The notes beneath the pieces are model-generated. The model had not been told where the DNA came from, did not search any database, and was given only the letters and a program-made list of their open reading frames with translations. This document shows positions 1 through 8,026 of a DNA stretch of 42,747 nucleotides, piece after piece. Every line of letters begins with the position of its first letter. Within the stretch, counting starts at the first letter, position 1. This DNA comes from an uncultured Alteromonas sp. (GTDB lineage: Bacteria > Pseudomonadota > Gammaproteobacteria > Enterobacterales > Alteromonadaceae): the NCBI RefSeq assembly GCF_913058315.1, contig NZ_CAJXQY010000029.1, positions 1 to 42,747 on the forward strand, given 5' to 3'. Both the position numbers and the translations under genes were made by a program.

Positions 1-47
1 GAGATTTCTGCCTGTCTCGTGGGCTCGGAGATGTGTATAAGAGACAG
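1..47 (+). other. Untrimmed Illumina Nextera library adapter (artefact)
   Basis: Bases 14-47 are identical to the 34-base Nextera read-2 adapter, ending in the transposase mosaic end at 29-47. Bases 1-5 (GAGAT) match the 3' end of the P7 primer. Bases 6-13 (TTCTGCCT) match an i7 index that I recall as N703. The three parts sit in exactly the order of a Nextera XT library end. Genomic sequence therefore starts at about base 48. The ATG at 31-33 region and the first residues of any reading frame begun there are adapter-encoded. Confidence 0.97.
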
Positions 48-65
48 GCAAAAGGACTCTGTGTT

Positions 66-1568
66 ATGCGTGCTACTTTAAACGTTATCGCTGCCGTTAT
101 GGCAACCTCATTACTTTCTGGCTGCGGAGGTGGAGGCAGCAAAGATCAAATTAACTCCCTTCCCGGCAGCGGCCAGCCTGCTCCGGCAATAGCTGAAGCC
201 TATCAGGGCATTTGGCTGTCCTCTGCTTATGGTCAGGTTCTGGTGGTGGATGACAACAGCGTTCAATATTATCGCTACACCTCCGATTATTGTGTACTGC
301 AGGACAGTTTTGATGATCTGTCTACTGCAGAGCTGACCCGCAGCGTGGCTTTAAACAACACTGAAGATGCGTTGGAGTGGTTTGTGGGCACCGGCACCCG
401 GGAGTTTCATGCGCCCACTAAGATGCTTGAAAAAGTAGAGCAGGTACCGGCATCCTGTGCCGGCGAGCCATTAACGGTAGCGTCTGACTTAACCAATCAG
501 GAGTTGTTTGCCCTGTACAGTCAGATAATGGCGGAATACTACGTTGATTTTAACCGCATGAATGCAGACTGGGCGGCGTTAACTTACGCTCAGGAAACCC
601 AGGTCACGGCGAATAACGTCACCTTGTATGAGGCTATCTATCAAACCCTGTTGCCGCTGGCCGATTCTCACAATTCCTGGAGCGCCGCCGATGGCACTAT
701 AATTAAGGCCTATACCAAACCTGTGCATACCACCCATCTGATTGAAGAGTATGCTCTGGCTAACGGCCTGAGTTTTCCGCTTGAACACAGTGAGCTGAAT
801 AACGCTATTGTGGCTAACATTGAAAGCTATATCGATACCGCGCTGGCGCAGGAAGTGAATACCATACTGAGTTACGCGACTTCAGATATCGCACAGGATC
901 AGTCTGAACAAATCACCTGGTTTGCCATCAATAACATCGGGTACTTGCGCATAGATGCTATGCATAACTATTCAACGGCAGAAGCAGACAGTGATGACCT
1001 GACACAAACAACCTCCAACCTGAGTAACCTGAATGAGGCGTTGGATGAAGCTCTCACCGATTTAGCCGCTACCGACGGTCTGATGATTGATATACGTTAC
1101 AACGGGGGTGGCAATGACTACATTAGTCTTGCCATTGCCAGTCGCTTTACCGAGAGTGAATTTCTGGCCTATAAAAAGTTTGCCCGGGATGGTGCGGACG
1201 TCACCGCAACGCAATCCTCATATATAGCGCCAAGTCAGTATGTGAATTATACCGGCAAACCGGTGGCATTGTTGGTAAGTAACGATACGGCGTCAGCTGC
1301 CGAGACGTTTAGTTTATCGATGCAGCAGTTGCCTCATGTCACACTCATTGGTGAACCTACCCACGGTATTTTCTCTGACATTCTGCAGTGGGTTTTGCCA
1401 GGCGAGCACGAGCTGGGGCTATCCAACGAAGTGTATCTATCACCGGATGATGTTTGGTACGAAGGCGTTGGCGTGCCGGTAGATGTTGAAGTGCCTTTTT
1501 TCCCCCAATCTGATCGCTCTGGGGGCGTGGATTCGGCCATCGAAACCGCGCTTGAAGTGCTTCAATAA
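66..1568 (+). CDS. S41-family peptidase, outer-membrane or periplasmic lipoprotein
   Basis: A 500-residue protein starts at ATG 66. It has a short signal peptide ending in a lipobox (LLSGC) and then a Gly-rich linker, so it is probably a lipid-anchored envelope protein. The C-terminal third carries the S41 (C-terminal processing/tricorn-like) protease fold: a DIRYNGGG strand-turn followed by the nucleophile segment TASAAE, with Ser410 as the probable catalytic serine. No PDZ domain is obvious; the N-terminal half is family-specific and of unknown role. The reading frame can be extended upstream to base 33, but those residues are adapter-derived. An AAAGGA element at about 51-56 supports ATG 66. 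The natural upstream region is missing because the contig ends here. The substrate is unknown. Confidence 0.85.
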   Translation: MRATLNVIAAVMATSLLSGCGGGGSKDQINSLPGSGQPAPAIAEAYQGIWLSSAYGQVLVVDDNSVQYYRYTSDYCVLQDSFDDLSTAELTRSVALNNTEDALEWFVGTGTREFHAPTKMLEKVEQVPASCAGEPLTVASDLTNQELFALYSQIMAEYYVDFNRMNADWAALTYAQETQVTANNVTLYEAIYQTLLPLADSHNSWSAADGTIIKAYTKPVHTTHLIEEYALANGLSFPLEHSELNNAIVANIESYIDTALAQEVNTILSYATSDIAQDQSEQITWFAINNIGYLRIDAMHNYSTAEADSDDLTQTTSNLSNLNEALDEALTDLAATDGLMIDIRYNGGGNDYISLAIASRFTESEFLAYKKFARDGADVTATQSSYIAPSQYVNYTGKPVALLVSNDTASAAETFSLSMQQLPHVTLIGEPTHGIFSDILQWVLPGEHELGLSNEVYLSPDDVWYEGVGVPVDVEVPFFPQSDRSGGVDSAIETALEVLQ

Positions 1569-1594
1569 GCGAGTATGGAAGACCGGTCGTTAGC

Positions 1595-2167
1595 TTACCC
1601 TAGCACCGCCCTGACACGCTGGCGCAATACTTCAAGCGAATGAGCCTCGAACCAGGGATTGCGGGCCTGCCAGCGGTTATTCCGACCCGATGGGTGAGGC
1701 AATGCAAAAGCCTTACCCGGTGTTTGTGTGGTGCTCCTGACTGCCTCGGTGAGGGTTTTGTGCCCGGGCAGATAATACTGCTGGGAATAACGGCCAATGT
1801 ATAGCGTCAGGGCCGGGTGTAACAGTGCCTGCACTCTGGCATGCCAGGTTTGAGCGCAAATTTTGGGGGGCGGCGCGTCGGCGCCGTTTTTATAACCAGG
1901 AAAACAAAATGCCATGGGCAGGTGGGTAAAAGCCGGCGAGTAAAACTGCTCCCGGTTAACTCCCAGCCAATGGCGTAACTTGTCGCCACTGCTGTCATTC
2001 CAGGGTTTGGCGCTGTCGTGTGCTTTGACCCCCGGAGCCTGGCCAATAATCAAGATGCGTGCCTGCGCTTCAATTTGCACAATTGGCCGTGGTGGATAGG
2101 GCAGGTTACCGGCGCACAATGCACAGCTTCGAATCTCTGCCAGGAGCGAGTCGGCTGGTTGGGTCAT
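1595..2167 (-). CDS. Uracil-DNA glycosylase superfamily protein
   Basis: A 190-residue cytosolic protein resembles the small uracil-DNA glycosylase-like group. Residues 42-46 (GQAPG) match the motif A region, and HPSGRNN near 158-164 matches the motif B loop that inserts into the DNA minor groove. Four cysteines are placed as C15-x2-C18 and C88-x15-C104. That layout recalls the 4Fe-4S ligands of family 4/5 glycosylases, so an iron-sulfur cluster is plausible. It would remove uracil or a related damaged base, but the substrate is inferred only from the fold family. The start is ATG with GGGAGG six bases upstream. The ATGA overlap with the stop of the LysR gene shows that the two are translationally coupled. 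Confidence 0.8.
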   Translation of the reverse strand: MTQPADSLLAEIRSCALCAGNLPYPPRPIVQIEAQARILIIGQAPGVKAHDSAKPWNDSSGDKLRHWLGVNREQFYSPAFTHLPMAFCFPGYKNGADAPPPKICAQTWHARVQALLHPALTLYIGRYSQQYYLPGHKTLTEAVRSTTQTPGKAFALPHPSGRNNRWQARNPWFEAHSLEVLRQRVRAVLG

Positions 2168-3081
2168 GGCTGGCCTCCCTGTGAGATAGCCGTGAGATCC
2201 TGCTGTAACGACTGAGTAAGCCAGTCAGTCATAGAGCGCAGGCGTTTGGTTTGCAGTTTTACCGGTGCATAAAGCAAGTGTACTGGCAGCGGATGAGGTT
2301 CGTAGTCGGGTAATAAAATCTGTAAATCGCCACGCTTCACGGCCTCACTCACCTGATAATGTAAAAAACGGCAATACCCCACACCGGCAATACAGGCGTC
2401 CAGCGCGGCGTCGACCTGATTAGTAATTAAACGGCTTTGCATAGCGACCGACATCAGCTTAATGCCATGCTGAAAATGCCAGTCTTCGGGGTTATCCAGC
2501 ACGCTTAAGTGTACACAGGCATTACCGGCAAGGTCCTGCGGATGTTCAATGGCGCTCTGAGTGGCCAAAAATGCCGGACTGGCACACAGCACATGACGCA
2601 TCGTTCCCAGTTGCCGGGCGACCAGGTCGTGATTGCCAATCCGGCCAATACGTACGGCAATATCAATGCCTTCGCTAAGCATGTCCACCGGGCGGTCGAG
2701 TAATACCAAATCCACCTGCATTTTCTGATACTGGTTCAGATAAGTGTTTATTTTAGGGACCACGTGACGTTTACCAAAGGTCACTGGTGCGGTCACCGTC
2801 ACTTTGCCCAGCGGCTCTGCCTGTCGGTCTGTCAACATGCTTTCGGCGTCATTCACTTCGGCCAGGATCGTGCGGCAGCGCAGATAATATTCGCGCCCTT
2901 CATCGGTGATGGCGATTTGACGGGTATTGCGGTTAAACAGTCGGACTTTAAGGTGATCTTCCAAAGCCGCCAGGGTGCGTACCACCGACGTGAGGGAGGT
3001 TTCAAGGCGATTTGCCGCAGCAGTCAGGCTGCCCATGTCGGCAATTTCAACAAACACTCTCATGGCTTTTAATTTGTCCAT
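2164..3081 (-). CDS. LysR-family transcriptional regulator
   Basis: A 305-residue LTTR. The N-terminal winged helix-turn-helix (about residues 3-62) contains MGSLTAAANRLETSLTSVVRTLAALE, read as two pieces around the recognition helix. The effector-binding domain covers about 90-295 and resembles the substrate-binding half of the CrgA/DsdC-like clade. The start is ATG 3081 with AAGG upstream. It is divergent from a glutathione S-transferase gene across 121 bp holding an inverted repeat, a classical LTTR arrangement in which the regulator controls its neighbour and itself. The downstream glycosylase gene is cotranscribed through a 4-nt overlap. The inducer is unknown. Confidence 0.92.
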   Translation of the reverse strand: MDKLKAMRVFVEIADMGSLTAAANRLETSLTSVVRTLAALEDHLKVRLFNRNTRQIAITDEGREYYLRCRTILAEVNDAESMLTDRQAEPLGKVTVTAPVTFGKRHVVPKINTYLNQYQKMQVDLVLLDRPVDMLSEGIDIAVRIGRIGNHDLVARQLGTMRHVLCASPAFLATQSAIEHPQDLAGNACVHLSVLDNPEDWHFQHGIKLMSVAMQSRLITNQVDAALDACIAGVGYCRFLHYQVSEAVKRGDLQILLPDYEPHPLPVHLLYAPVKLQTKRLRSMTDWLTQSLQQDLTAISQGGQP

Positions 3082-3124
3082 ATCGGCCTTATTAGTGCGA
3101 AAAACGGTTTACAGAAATCAAATA

Positions 3125-3141
3125 TCGCATATTTTTTGCGA
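3125..3141. promoter_or_regulatory. Candidate LysR operator between divergent lysR and GST genes
   Basis: TCGCA (3125-3129) and TGCGA (3137-3141) form a 5-bp inverted repeat with a 7-bp AT-rich centre, the geometry of an LTTR box. The decamer TGCGAAAAAC occurs twice as a direct repeat (3096-3105 and 3137-3146), so a second half-site lies nearer the regulator gene. Function is inferred from geometry and position only. Confidence 0.45.
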
Positions 3142-3202
3142 AAAACAGACAAGTTAAGGTGACTCTCAGTGAATTAACCTTCTTTTAACATGGAGACGAA
3201 GC

Positions 3203-3799
3203 ATGAAATTGTACGATCTTGAGCTGTCTGGAAACTGTTATAAAGTCCGGCTGTTTGCCGCACTGGCCAATATTGAGCTGGAAATTGTGCCGGTAGACTT
3301 TATGGCCGGTGATCACAAAAGCTCGGCTATGCTGGCGTTAAACCCGTTTGGCCAGTTGCCGGTGTTAGAACATGGTGATGTGGTGTTACGTGATTCCCAG
3401 GCCATGTTGGTTTATCTTGCCCGCTTGTATGATTTAGAAAGCTGGTTACCTTCTGAGCCTGGCCAGATGGCACAAGTGCAGCAATGGTTATCCACTGCGG
3501 CCAACGAAATTCAACATGGCCCGAACGTGGCCAGGCTGGTAGATAAGTTTGGGTTTGAATTTGATAAACCCACGGCACTGGACATTTCGGATACTATCCT
3601 GACGTTACTGAACGATCACCTGGCTGAGCACGACTGGCTTGCACTGGGTCACCCCACTATTGCCGACTGTGCAGTGATGCCCTATGTTGCGATTGCACCA
3701 GAGGGTGGCATTTCGCTGGATGACTACCCCCATATCCTGGCCTGGATCGATCGCATTAAGCAGTTACCCGGCTTTATTGGCATGCCAGGGCAGGTATAA
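3203..3799 (+). CDS. Glutathione S-transferase family protein
   Basis: A 198-residue soluble GST. The N-terminal thioredoxin-like domain (about 1-76) includes the cis-proline region NPFGQLPVLE and the glutathione-binding LRDSQAMLVYLA segment. The all-helical C-terminal domain follows (about 85-195) and includes the ...HPTIADCAVMPYV N-capping box around 150. It conjugates or reduces electrophilic substrates with glutathione, but the specific substrate cannot be read from sequence. ATG has GGAG nine bases upstream. It is divergent from, and probably controlled by, the adjacent LysR regulator. Confidence 0.9.
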   Translation: MKLYDLELSGNCYKVRLFAALANIELEIVPVDFMAGDHKSSAMLALNPFGQLPVLEHGDVVLRDSQAMLVYLARLYDLESWLPSEPGQMAQVQQWLSTAANEIQHGPNVARLVDKFGFEFDKPTALDISDTILTLLNDHLAEHDWLALGHPTIADCAVMPYVAIAPEGGISLDDYPHILAWIDRIKQLPGFIGMPGQV

Positions 3800-3902
3800 C
3801 AACAAAATACAAAGTGTTGTCTCTGTCTGGCGCTTTTTTGCTAAACTGGTGGTCTGCTTTTAAGGACTACCATTGCATTAGCAAGCCAGAGAGGGATAAC
3901 GT

Positions 3903-4949
3903 GTGTTGCTAGCTGAATTCTACCTGCAACCGGTTAATATTATACAGCTGTTAACCTTGTTCACCGGTTTACTCGGGGTAAGCCTGCTGGTGGGGGAACA
4001 GCGCTATCATGGCCTGATAATGGCACTGCTGATACAGAGTGTGATGATGGCTTTTAATCTTTATGAAGAACTTAATGTCGGTGCGGTTGCCTGGTACGTT
4101 ACACCGGCTTTTAGCCTGACCCTGGGCCCGCTCTTTTATCTGATGGTACGTGTGTTACTGGTGCCCGAGCAACCCTTAACCTTGAGGGACAGCACGCATT
4201 TTGTACCCACGCTGATGGCATTACCGTTTACGCCCTACCTGCAATGGGTGTTGCTGCTTGGGGCGGTGAGCCAGTTGATTTACTTTGCGCTGGCACTCAT
4301 CTGGCTTAAACGTTACCACGCTGCGATGGCAGAACGTGAAGCCGACACCGAAAGAAAAGCCCTGCACTGGTTGTTCAATACACTGGTGGTACTGCTGGTG
4401 CTGCTAATCCTGGACATGGTGCGGGTGAATTTGCAGGCCGTGACAACCGAGCCTTTTCGCAGTACCTGGTATTTGCTCGACCAGGTCGCGTTTTTACTGG
4501 TGCTGTGTATTGCCATTGTTGGCCTGGTTCGGCAACCGGCGCTGTTTAACGGACTCAGTGAAGTTGAAGAAACGAATGCGCAGCCTGCGCCCCATGAAGA
4601 CAGTCAGGCCGCTGCCATTTTTGCGGCGCTGGACAGCCAGATCCGCGAACATCAATGGTACTGTCAGCCCCGTATTTGTTTGCAGGATATTGCCGGCTAT
4701 ACCGGTCTCACTGTGAAAGATATCTCCTGGTCGATTAATACCGGTGGTGGCCTGAGTTTCGCTGACTACATTAACCAGTTGCGCATACAACGGGTAGCTG
4801 AATTAGCTAAAAATGCGCCACATAAAACTTTGCTCGATATGGCAATGGATGCCGGGTTCAGTTCTAAATCGTCATTTAATGCGGTCTTTAAAAAACATAC
4901 CGGTAAAACCCCCGGCCAGTATCTTACGCCGCTACGGGCGGGGGATTAA
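3903..4949 (+). CDS. AraC-family regulator with N-terminal multi-pass membrane domain
   Basis: A 348-residue protein. Residues 1 to about 215 hold six or seven hydrophobic helices. Residues about 250-345 form an AraC-type double helix-turn-helix, with LQDIAGYTGLTVKDISWSIN in the first HTH and the signature DMAMDAGFSSKSSFNAVFKKHTGKTP in the second. Such membrane-tethered AraC proteins sense an unknown envelope or lipid signal. The chosen start is GTG 3903, with GAGGGA at 3890-3895; no ATG is well placed. The amidohydrolase gene begins 124 bp downstream on the same strand and is the likeliest target or operon partner. Confidence 0.85.
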   Translation: MLLAEFYLQPVNIIQLLTLFTGLLGVSLLVGEQRYHGLIMALLIQSVMMAFNLYEELNVGAVAWYVTPAFSLTLGPLFYLMVRVLLVPEQPLTLRDSTHFVPTLMALPFTPYLQWVLLLGAVSQLIYFALALIWLKRYHAAMAEREADTERKALHWLFNTLVVLLVLLILDMVRVNLQAVTTEPFRSTWYLLDQVAFLLVLCIAIVGLVRQPALFNGLSEVEETNAQPAPHEDSQAAAIFAALDSQIREHQWYCQPRICLQDIAGYTGLTVKDISWSINTGGGLSFADYINQLRIQRVAELAKNAPHKTLLDMAMDAGFSSKSSFNAVFKKHTGKTPGQYLTPLRAGD

Positions 4950-5073
4950 GCACCTCAGGTACAGAATAAACCGAGGGCCAGAATGCGATAAACGGGTGCA
5001 GAATCCTGATTCTGGTCGCGCACATGTCGGTACTGGCGCAAAGTGGCTCCATTAAATTGAATCGGAGCATCAA

Positions 5074-6519
5074 ATGAAAACCTCAGGCGTTAACTTTATT
5101 CCCATCAAAGCCATTGGTTTGTCGGTATTGTTTATCTGCGGCATTTTGCTGTTGTGTGTAACCGCCCTGGCAACCTATGTGCATTATGAACACGGCAGTA
5201 CATCGCTGGAACTTTTCCGCCCACAAAGCCTTATTTTGTCACATGTCAATGTGCTGAGCATGCAAGATGACTCGGTAAAGGAAAATCACACTGTTATTGT
5301 ACGTGAGGGCGTGATTACTGCTGTTCAGCCTGCCGACGCACCACTGCCACAAGATTTACCTGAGGTCGATGGTAAGGGCGGTTTTGTTATGCCGGGACTT
5401 ATTGATTTGCATGTGCATGTACTGGATCGCAGTTATGCCAAGTCGGCACTGGCCGCTGGCGTTACCACGCTGCGTAACATGGGCGGCTATGACTATCAGC
5501 TTAAGTGGCGGAAAGAGCTTAACCGTGGTGAGTGGTTTGGTAGTCGGCTGATATTATCGTCGCCTGTTTTTAATAGTGTTGAGCAGGGCGATCCGCTGTC
5601 GCATTTTCGGGTTAACGATCCGCATATTGCTCGTCAGGCCGTGCGTGATTACATTAATCAGGGTTATGACTTTATTAAGGTTTACGAAGGGTTGCATGCC
5701 GATGTGTATGAGGCGGTGCTGGATGAAGCGGGAAAACTCAATGTGTCGGTTGCCGGGCATCCGTCTTACGAGTTGATGGCCGAAAATCTGCAAGCCCATG
5801 GAGCGCTGGCCAGTTTTGAACATGTGGAAGAAGTGTTCGACGGTTTTTTAGGGCAGCAGCGAAACCCACAAAAGGTGCAAGAGGCGGCTGACTTTTTGCG
5901 CGAACACCAGGTACCGCTGATCCCCACGCTGGCGGTCAATCAGGAGCTAACGCTATTAAGCCAGCAAAAACAGGCGTATCTCGACCGTCAGGATTTAGGA
6001 GCGATCAATCCCTTTGTTCGTCTGGTGTATGAAGCAACGTCATTCAAGCGTTGGCTGGACGCAGCGCCAGCGCTGGCTGACTATAACCAGCAGGTAGATG
6101 ATTATCTCAATGCCATGACGCTGACGTTATTTGCACAAGGCGTAACTATGGGATTGGGATCTGATGCCGGTGCGTTAGTCGATGTGCCCGGACCGGCCAC
6201 GGTGCGTGAGGCACTGCTGATGGTAAAAGCCGGCATTCCTGCTTACGAAGTACTCAAAAGTGCTACGGTATATGCGGCGGCTATTTTAAAACGCGATCAT
6301 GATTTGGGTAAAATCGCCCCGGGCTTTGCGGCTGATATGCTACTGCTGGCCGATAACCCAATGACGTTTCCGCAAACCCTGGCCGAACCGCAAATGGTTA
6401 TTCAGGGGGGCAAGACATTTACTCGTCGCGATCTCAGAATACTACGAGCGGAAGGACATCAGCATAGCGGCGGCCTGGTCAGTGCGGCCCGGCATTTTCT
6501 TTACCTGATTTTTGCCTGA
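5074..6519 (+). CDS. Membrane-anchored metal-dependent amidohydrolase
   Basis: A 481-residue protein. An uncleaved N-terminal membrane segment (about residues 12-33) places the catalytic domain in the periplasm. The metal-binding set of the amidohydrolase superfamily is complete: H113-x-H115 in the LIDLHVHV strand, candidate carbamylated K202 (FIKVYEG), H229 (AGHPS), H250 (EHVEE) and D364 (GSDAG). A C-terminal DNP-type beta-sandwich return (KIAPGFAADMLLL) fits imidazolonepropionase/prolidase-like relatives. It probably hydrolyses an amide or peptide-like substrate. ATG lies behind a GGAGC element. The AraC gene upstream may regulate it. Confidence 0.85.
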   Translation: MKTSGVNFIPIKAIGLSVLFICGILLLCVTALATYVHYEHGSTSLELFRPQSLILSHVNVLSMQDDSVKENHTVIVREGVITAVQPADAPLPQDLPEVDGKGGFVMPGLIDLHVHVLDRSYAKSALAAGVTTLRNMGGYDYQLKWRKELNRGEWFGSRLILSSPVFNSVEQGDPLSHFRVNDPHIARQAVRDYINQGYDFIKVYEGLHADVYEAVLDEAGKLNVSVAGHPSYELMAENLQAHGALASFEHVEEVFDGFLGQQRNPQKVQEAADFLREHQVPLIPTLAVNQELTLLSQQKQAYLDRQDLGAINPFVRLVYEATSFKRWLDAAPALADYNQQVDDYLNAMTLTLFAQGVTMGLGSDAGALVDVPGPATVREALLMVKAGIPAYEVLKSATVYAAAILKRDHDLGKIAPGFAADMLLLADNPMTFPQTLAEPQMVIQGGKTFTRRDLRILRAEGHQHSGGLVSAARHFLYLIFA

Positions 6520-6621
6520 CCGCTATTTACAACCCTATGTGCTGGTCTATCTTTAAGAGTAGAAAAAAGACCAGGAACATCCGCTACAGTGCCCAGGTGT
6601 AATGGCAGGGAGATACAGAGT

Positions 6622-7038
6622 ATGTTGTGGCTCAAACGACTTTTTTCCGGCATAAGGGAAGCCAGAGAGCCTTTTTATTTGCCATCAGCAAGCGCAATAA
6701 AAACCACTGGTAACGCAGAAACCGCACCACTGATTCTGGATGGCCCGGAAGAGCGTGAAAAAGAGCACTCACATGCGTTTGCCGACAATTACCGAAAGTA
6801 TTTCAGGCTGGGCGCTGACGACTTATTTTTACTGAAAAGCTACACAGTCGATCGCCAGTCATCACCGGGGCAGGAACTGGAATATTATGATTTTATCCAT
6901 CGCTTGGCCGATGGTACTTTTGTCGCGCGCTATCTGGTGTTGGATGCCGAACAGTACGATCGTCCTTCGCAAAGCTATCGCTTATCCTGGCAGTACGATG
7001 GTAACAATCGCAAACTACTCCAGGCAGATTTACCTTAA
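6622..7038 (+). CDS. Hypothetical protein, 138 aa
   Basis: I do not recognise this family. It is a soluble, acidic to neutral protein without signal peptide or membrane helix. The C-terminal half (about 65-135) looks like a small beta-rich domain: EYYDFIHRLADGTFVAR followed by YRLSWQYDGNNR. The frame stays open from GTG 6589, but ATG 6622 is preferred because GGGAG lies at 6608-6612 and the upstream residues look non-coding. It lies 83 bp upstream of the WYL regulator in the same orientation and could share its transcript. Confidence 0.6.
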   Translation: MLWLKRLFSGIREAREPFYLPSASAIKTTGNAETAPLILDGPEEREKEHSHAFADNYRKYFRLGADDLFLLKSYTVDRQSSPGQELEYYDFIHRLADGTFVARYLVLDAEQYDRPSQSYRLSWQYDGNNRKLLQADLP

Positions 7039-7121
7039 GTGTCAATATACGCCGAACGCTTTACAACCGAGTTAAAATAAACCATATTGGTGTTTTAGTT
7101 GTCTTTGTCAGGGACGAATTT

Positions 7122-7994
7122 GTGTTAGCCAGTATTAGTTTCGCCCAGCGCCAGCGTTTGGCCTATATCGATTTTTGTTTATTGTTTAAAGGGGCGATCT
7201 ACCGTCAGGATCTGATTAACCGCTTCGAAGTGGGGCTCTCGGCAGGCTCCCGTGATTTTAATTTGTATAAGGAAATGGCACCGGAAAACCTGGAATATGA
7301 TTCCCGGGAAAAGCGCTATTTTCAAACCACCCGATTTAAGCCCTTATTCGAGCATGACGCACAGCGTACGCTGACTAAACTGGCTAATGATATTTCTGAC
7401 GGTTTCGATGCCATTGGCGATATTCACTTTCCGGTTGAAGCGCCATCCAGTCTCAATGTGCCGGATATTTTTATTGTAGCCAGGCTCGTACAGGCTATGC
7501 TGAACAACCGTGCAGTGAGCGTGATCTACACCTCTTTATCGAGCGGCTCAGCGGCGCGGGAACTGGTACCCCACGCCATTGTGGATAACGGTTTGCGCTG
7601 GCATGTTCGGGCTTTTGATCGTAAAAGCCAGAGTTTCCGTGACTTTGTGCTAACCCGACTCAGTAAGGTTACTTTAAAGTCGGCTCCGGCCGCCAACGAA
7701 CTGGCTGAATACGACAGTGAATGGCATCGCATGATCCCTTTGCAATTAGTTCCACATCCGAAAAACGTGAGTTTTCCTACCGCAATAGAAATGGATTACG
7801 GCATGGAAAACAGTCAGTTGCTGATTAATGTTCGGGCAGCGATGGCGGGCTATCTGCTGCGCCGCTGGAACGTGGACTGTACCGAAAGAGGGACGTTGGA
7901 AGGGGCAGAATACCAGTTATGGTTACAGAACCGCTTTACCTTGCGAGATGTGGATAACCTGGCGATTGCCCCCGGGTATACTCAGCCGGGCTAA
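7122..7994 (+). CDS. WYL-domain transcriptional regulator, BrxR/CapW-like
   Basis: A 290-residue regulator. The N-terminal winged helix (about 5-75) includes RQDLINRFEVGLSAGSRDF. A WYL domain (about 125-195) has the core GLRWHVRAFD and the basic/aromatic end FRDFVLTRL, and a C-terminal WCX-like dimerisation region follows. WHV replaces the eponymous Trp-Tyr-Leu, as is common in the BrxR/CapW group that represses phage-defence operons in response to a nucleic-acid or nucleotide signal. The start is GTG 7122 with AGGGAC seven bases upstream. No defence gene lies within several kb, so here it is an orphan or a regulator of the small upstream gene. Confidence 0.85.
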   Translation: MLASISFAQRQRLAYIDFCLLFKGAIYRQDLINRFEVGLSAGSRDFNLYKEMAPENLEYDSREKRYFQTTRFKPLFEHDAQRTLTKLANDISDGFDAIGDIHFPVEAPSSLNVPDIFIVARLVQAMLNNRAVSVIYTSLSSGSAARELVPHAIVDNGLRWHVRAFDRKSQSFRDFVLTRLSKVTLKSAPAANELAEYDSEWHRMIPLQLVPHPKNVSFPTAIEMDYGMENSQLLINVRAAMAGYLLRRWNVDCTERGTLEGAEYQLWLQNRFTLRDVDNLAIAPGYTQPG

Positions 7995-7998
7995 GTGC

Positions 7999-8019
7999 AA
8001 AAGCGGGCAGGACGCCCGC
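7999..8019 (-). terminator. Intrinsic terminator of the acyl-CoA synthetase gene
   Basis: On the minus strand GCGGGC (complement of 8014-8019) pairs with GCCCGC (complement of 8003-8008) around a 5-nt loop, followed by TTTT (complement of 7999-8002). It lies 8 bp after the stop of the minus-strand gene and between convergent genes, so it may also slow plus-strand readthrough. Confidence 0.65.
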
Positions 8020-8026
8020 CGGTAAA

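Noticed and set aside
33..65. Upstream extension of the first S41 gene to an ATG near base 33
   Set aside because: These bases are Nextera adapter plus a short flank; the lipoprotein signal peptide starts at ATG 66.
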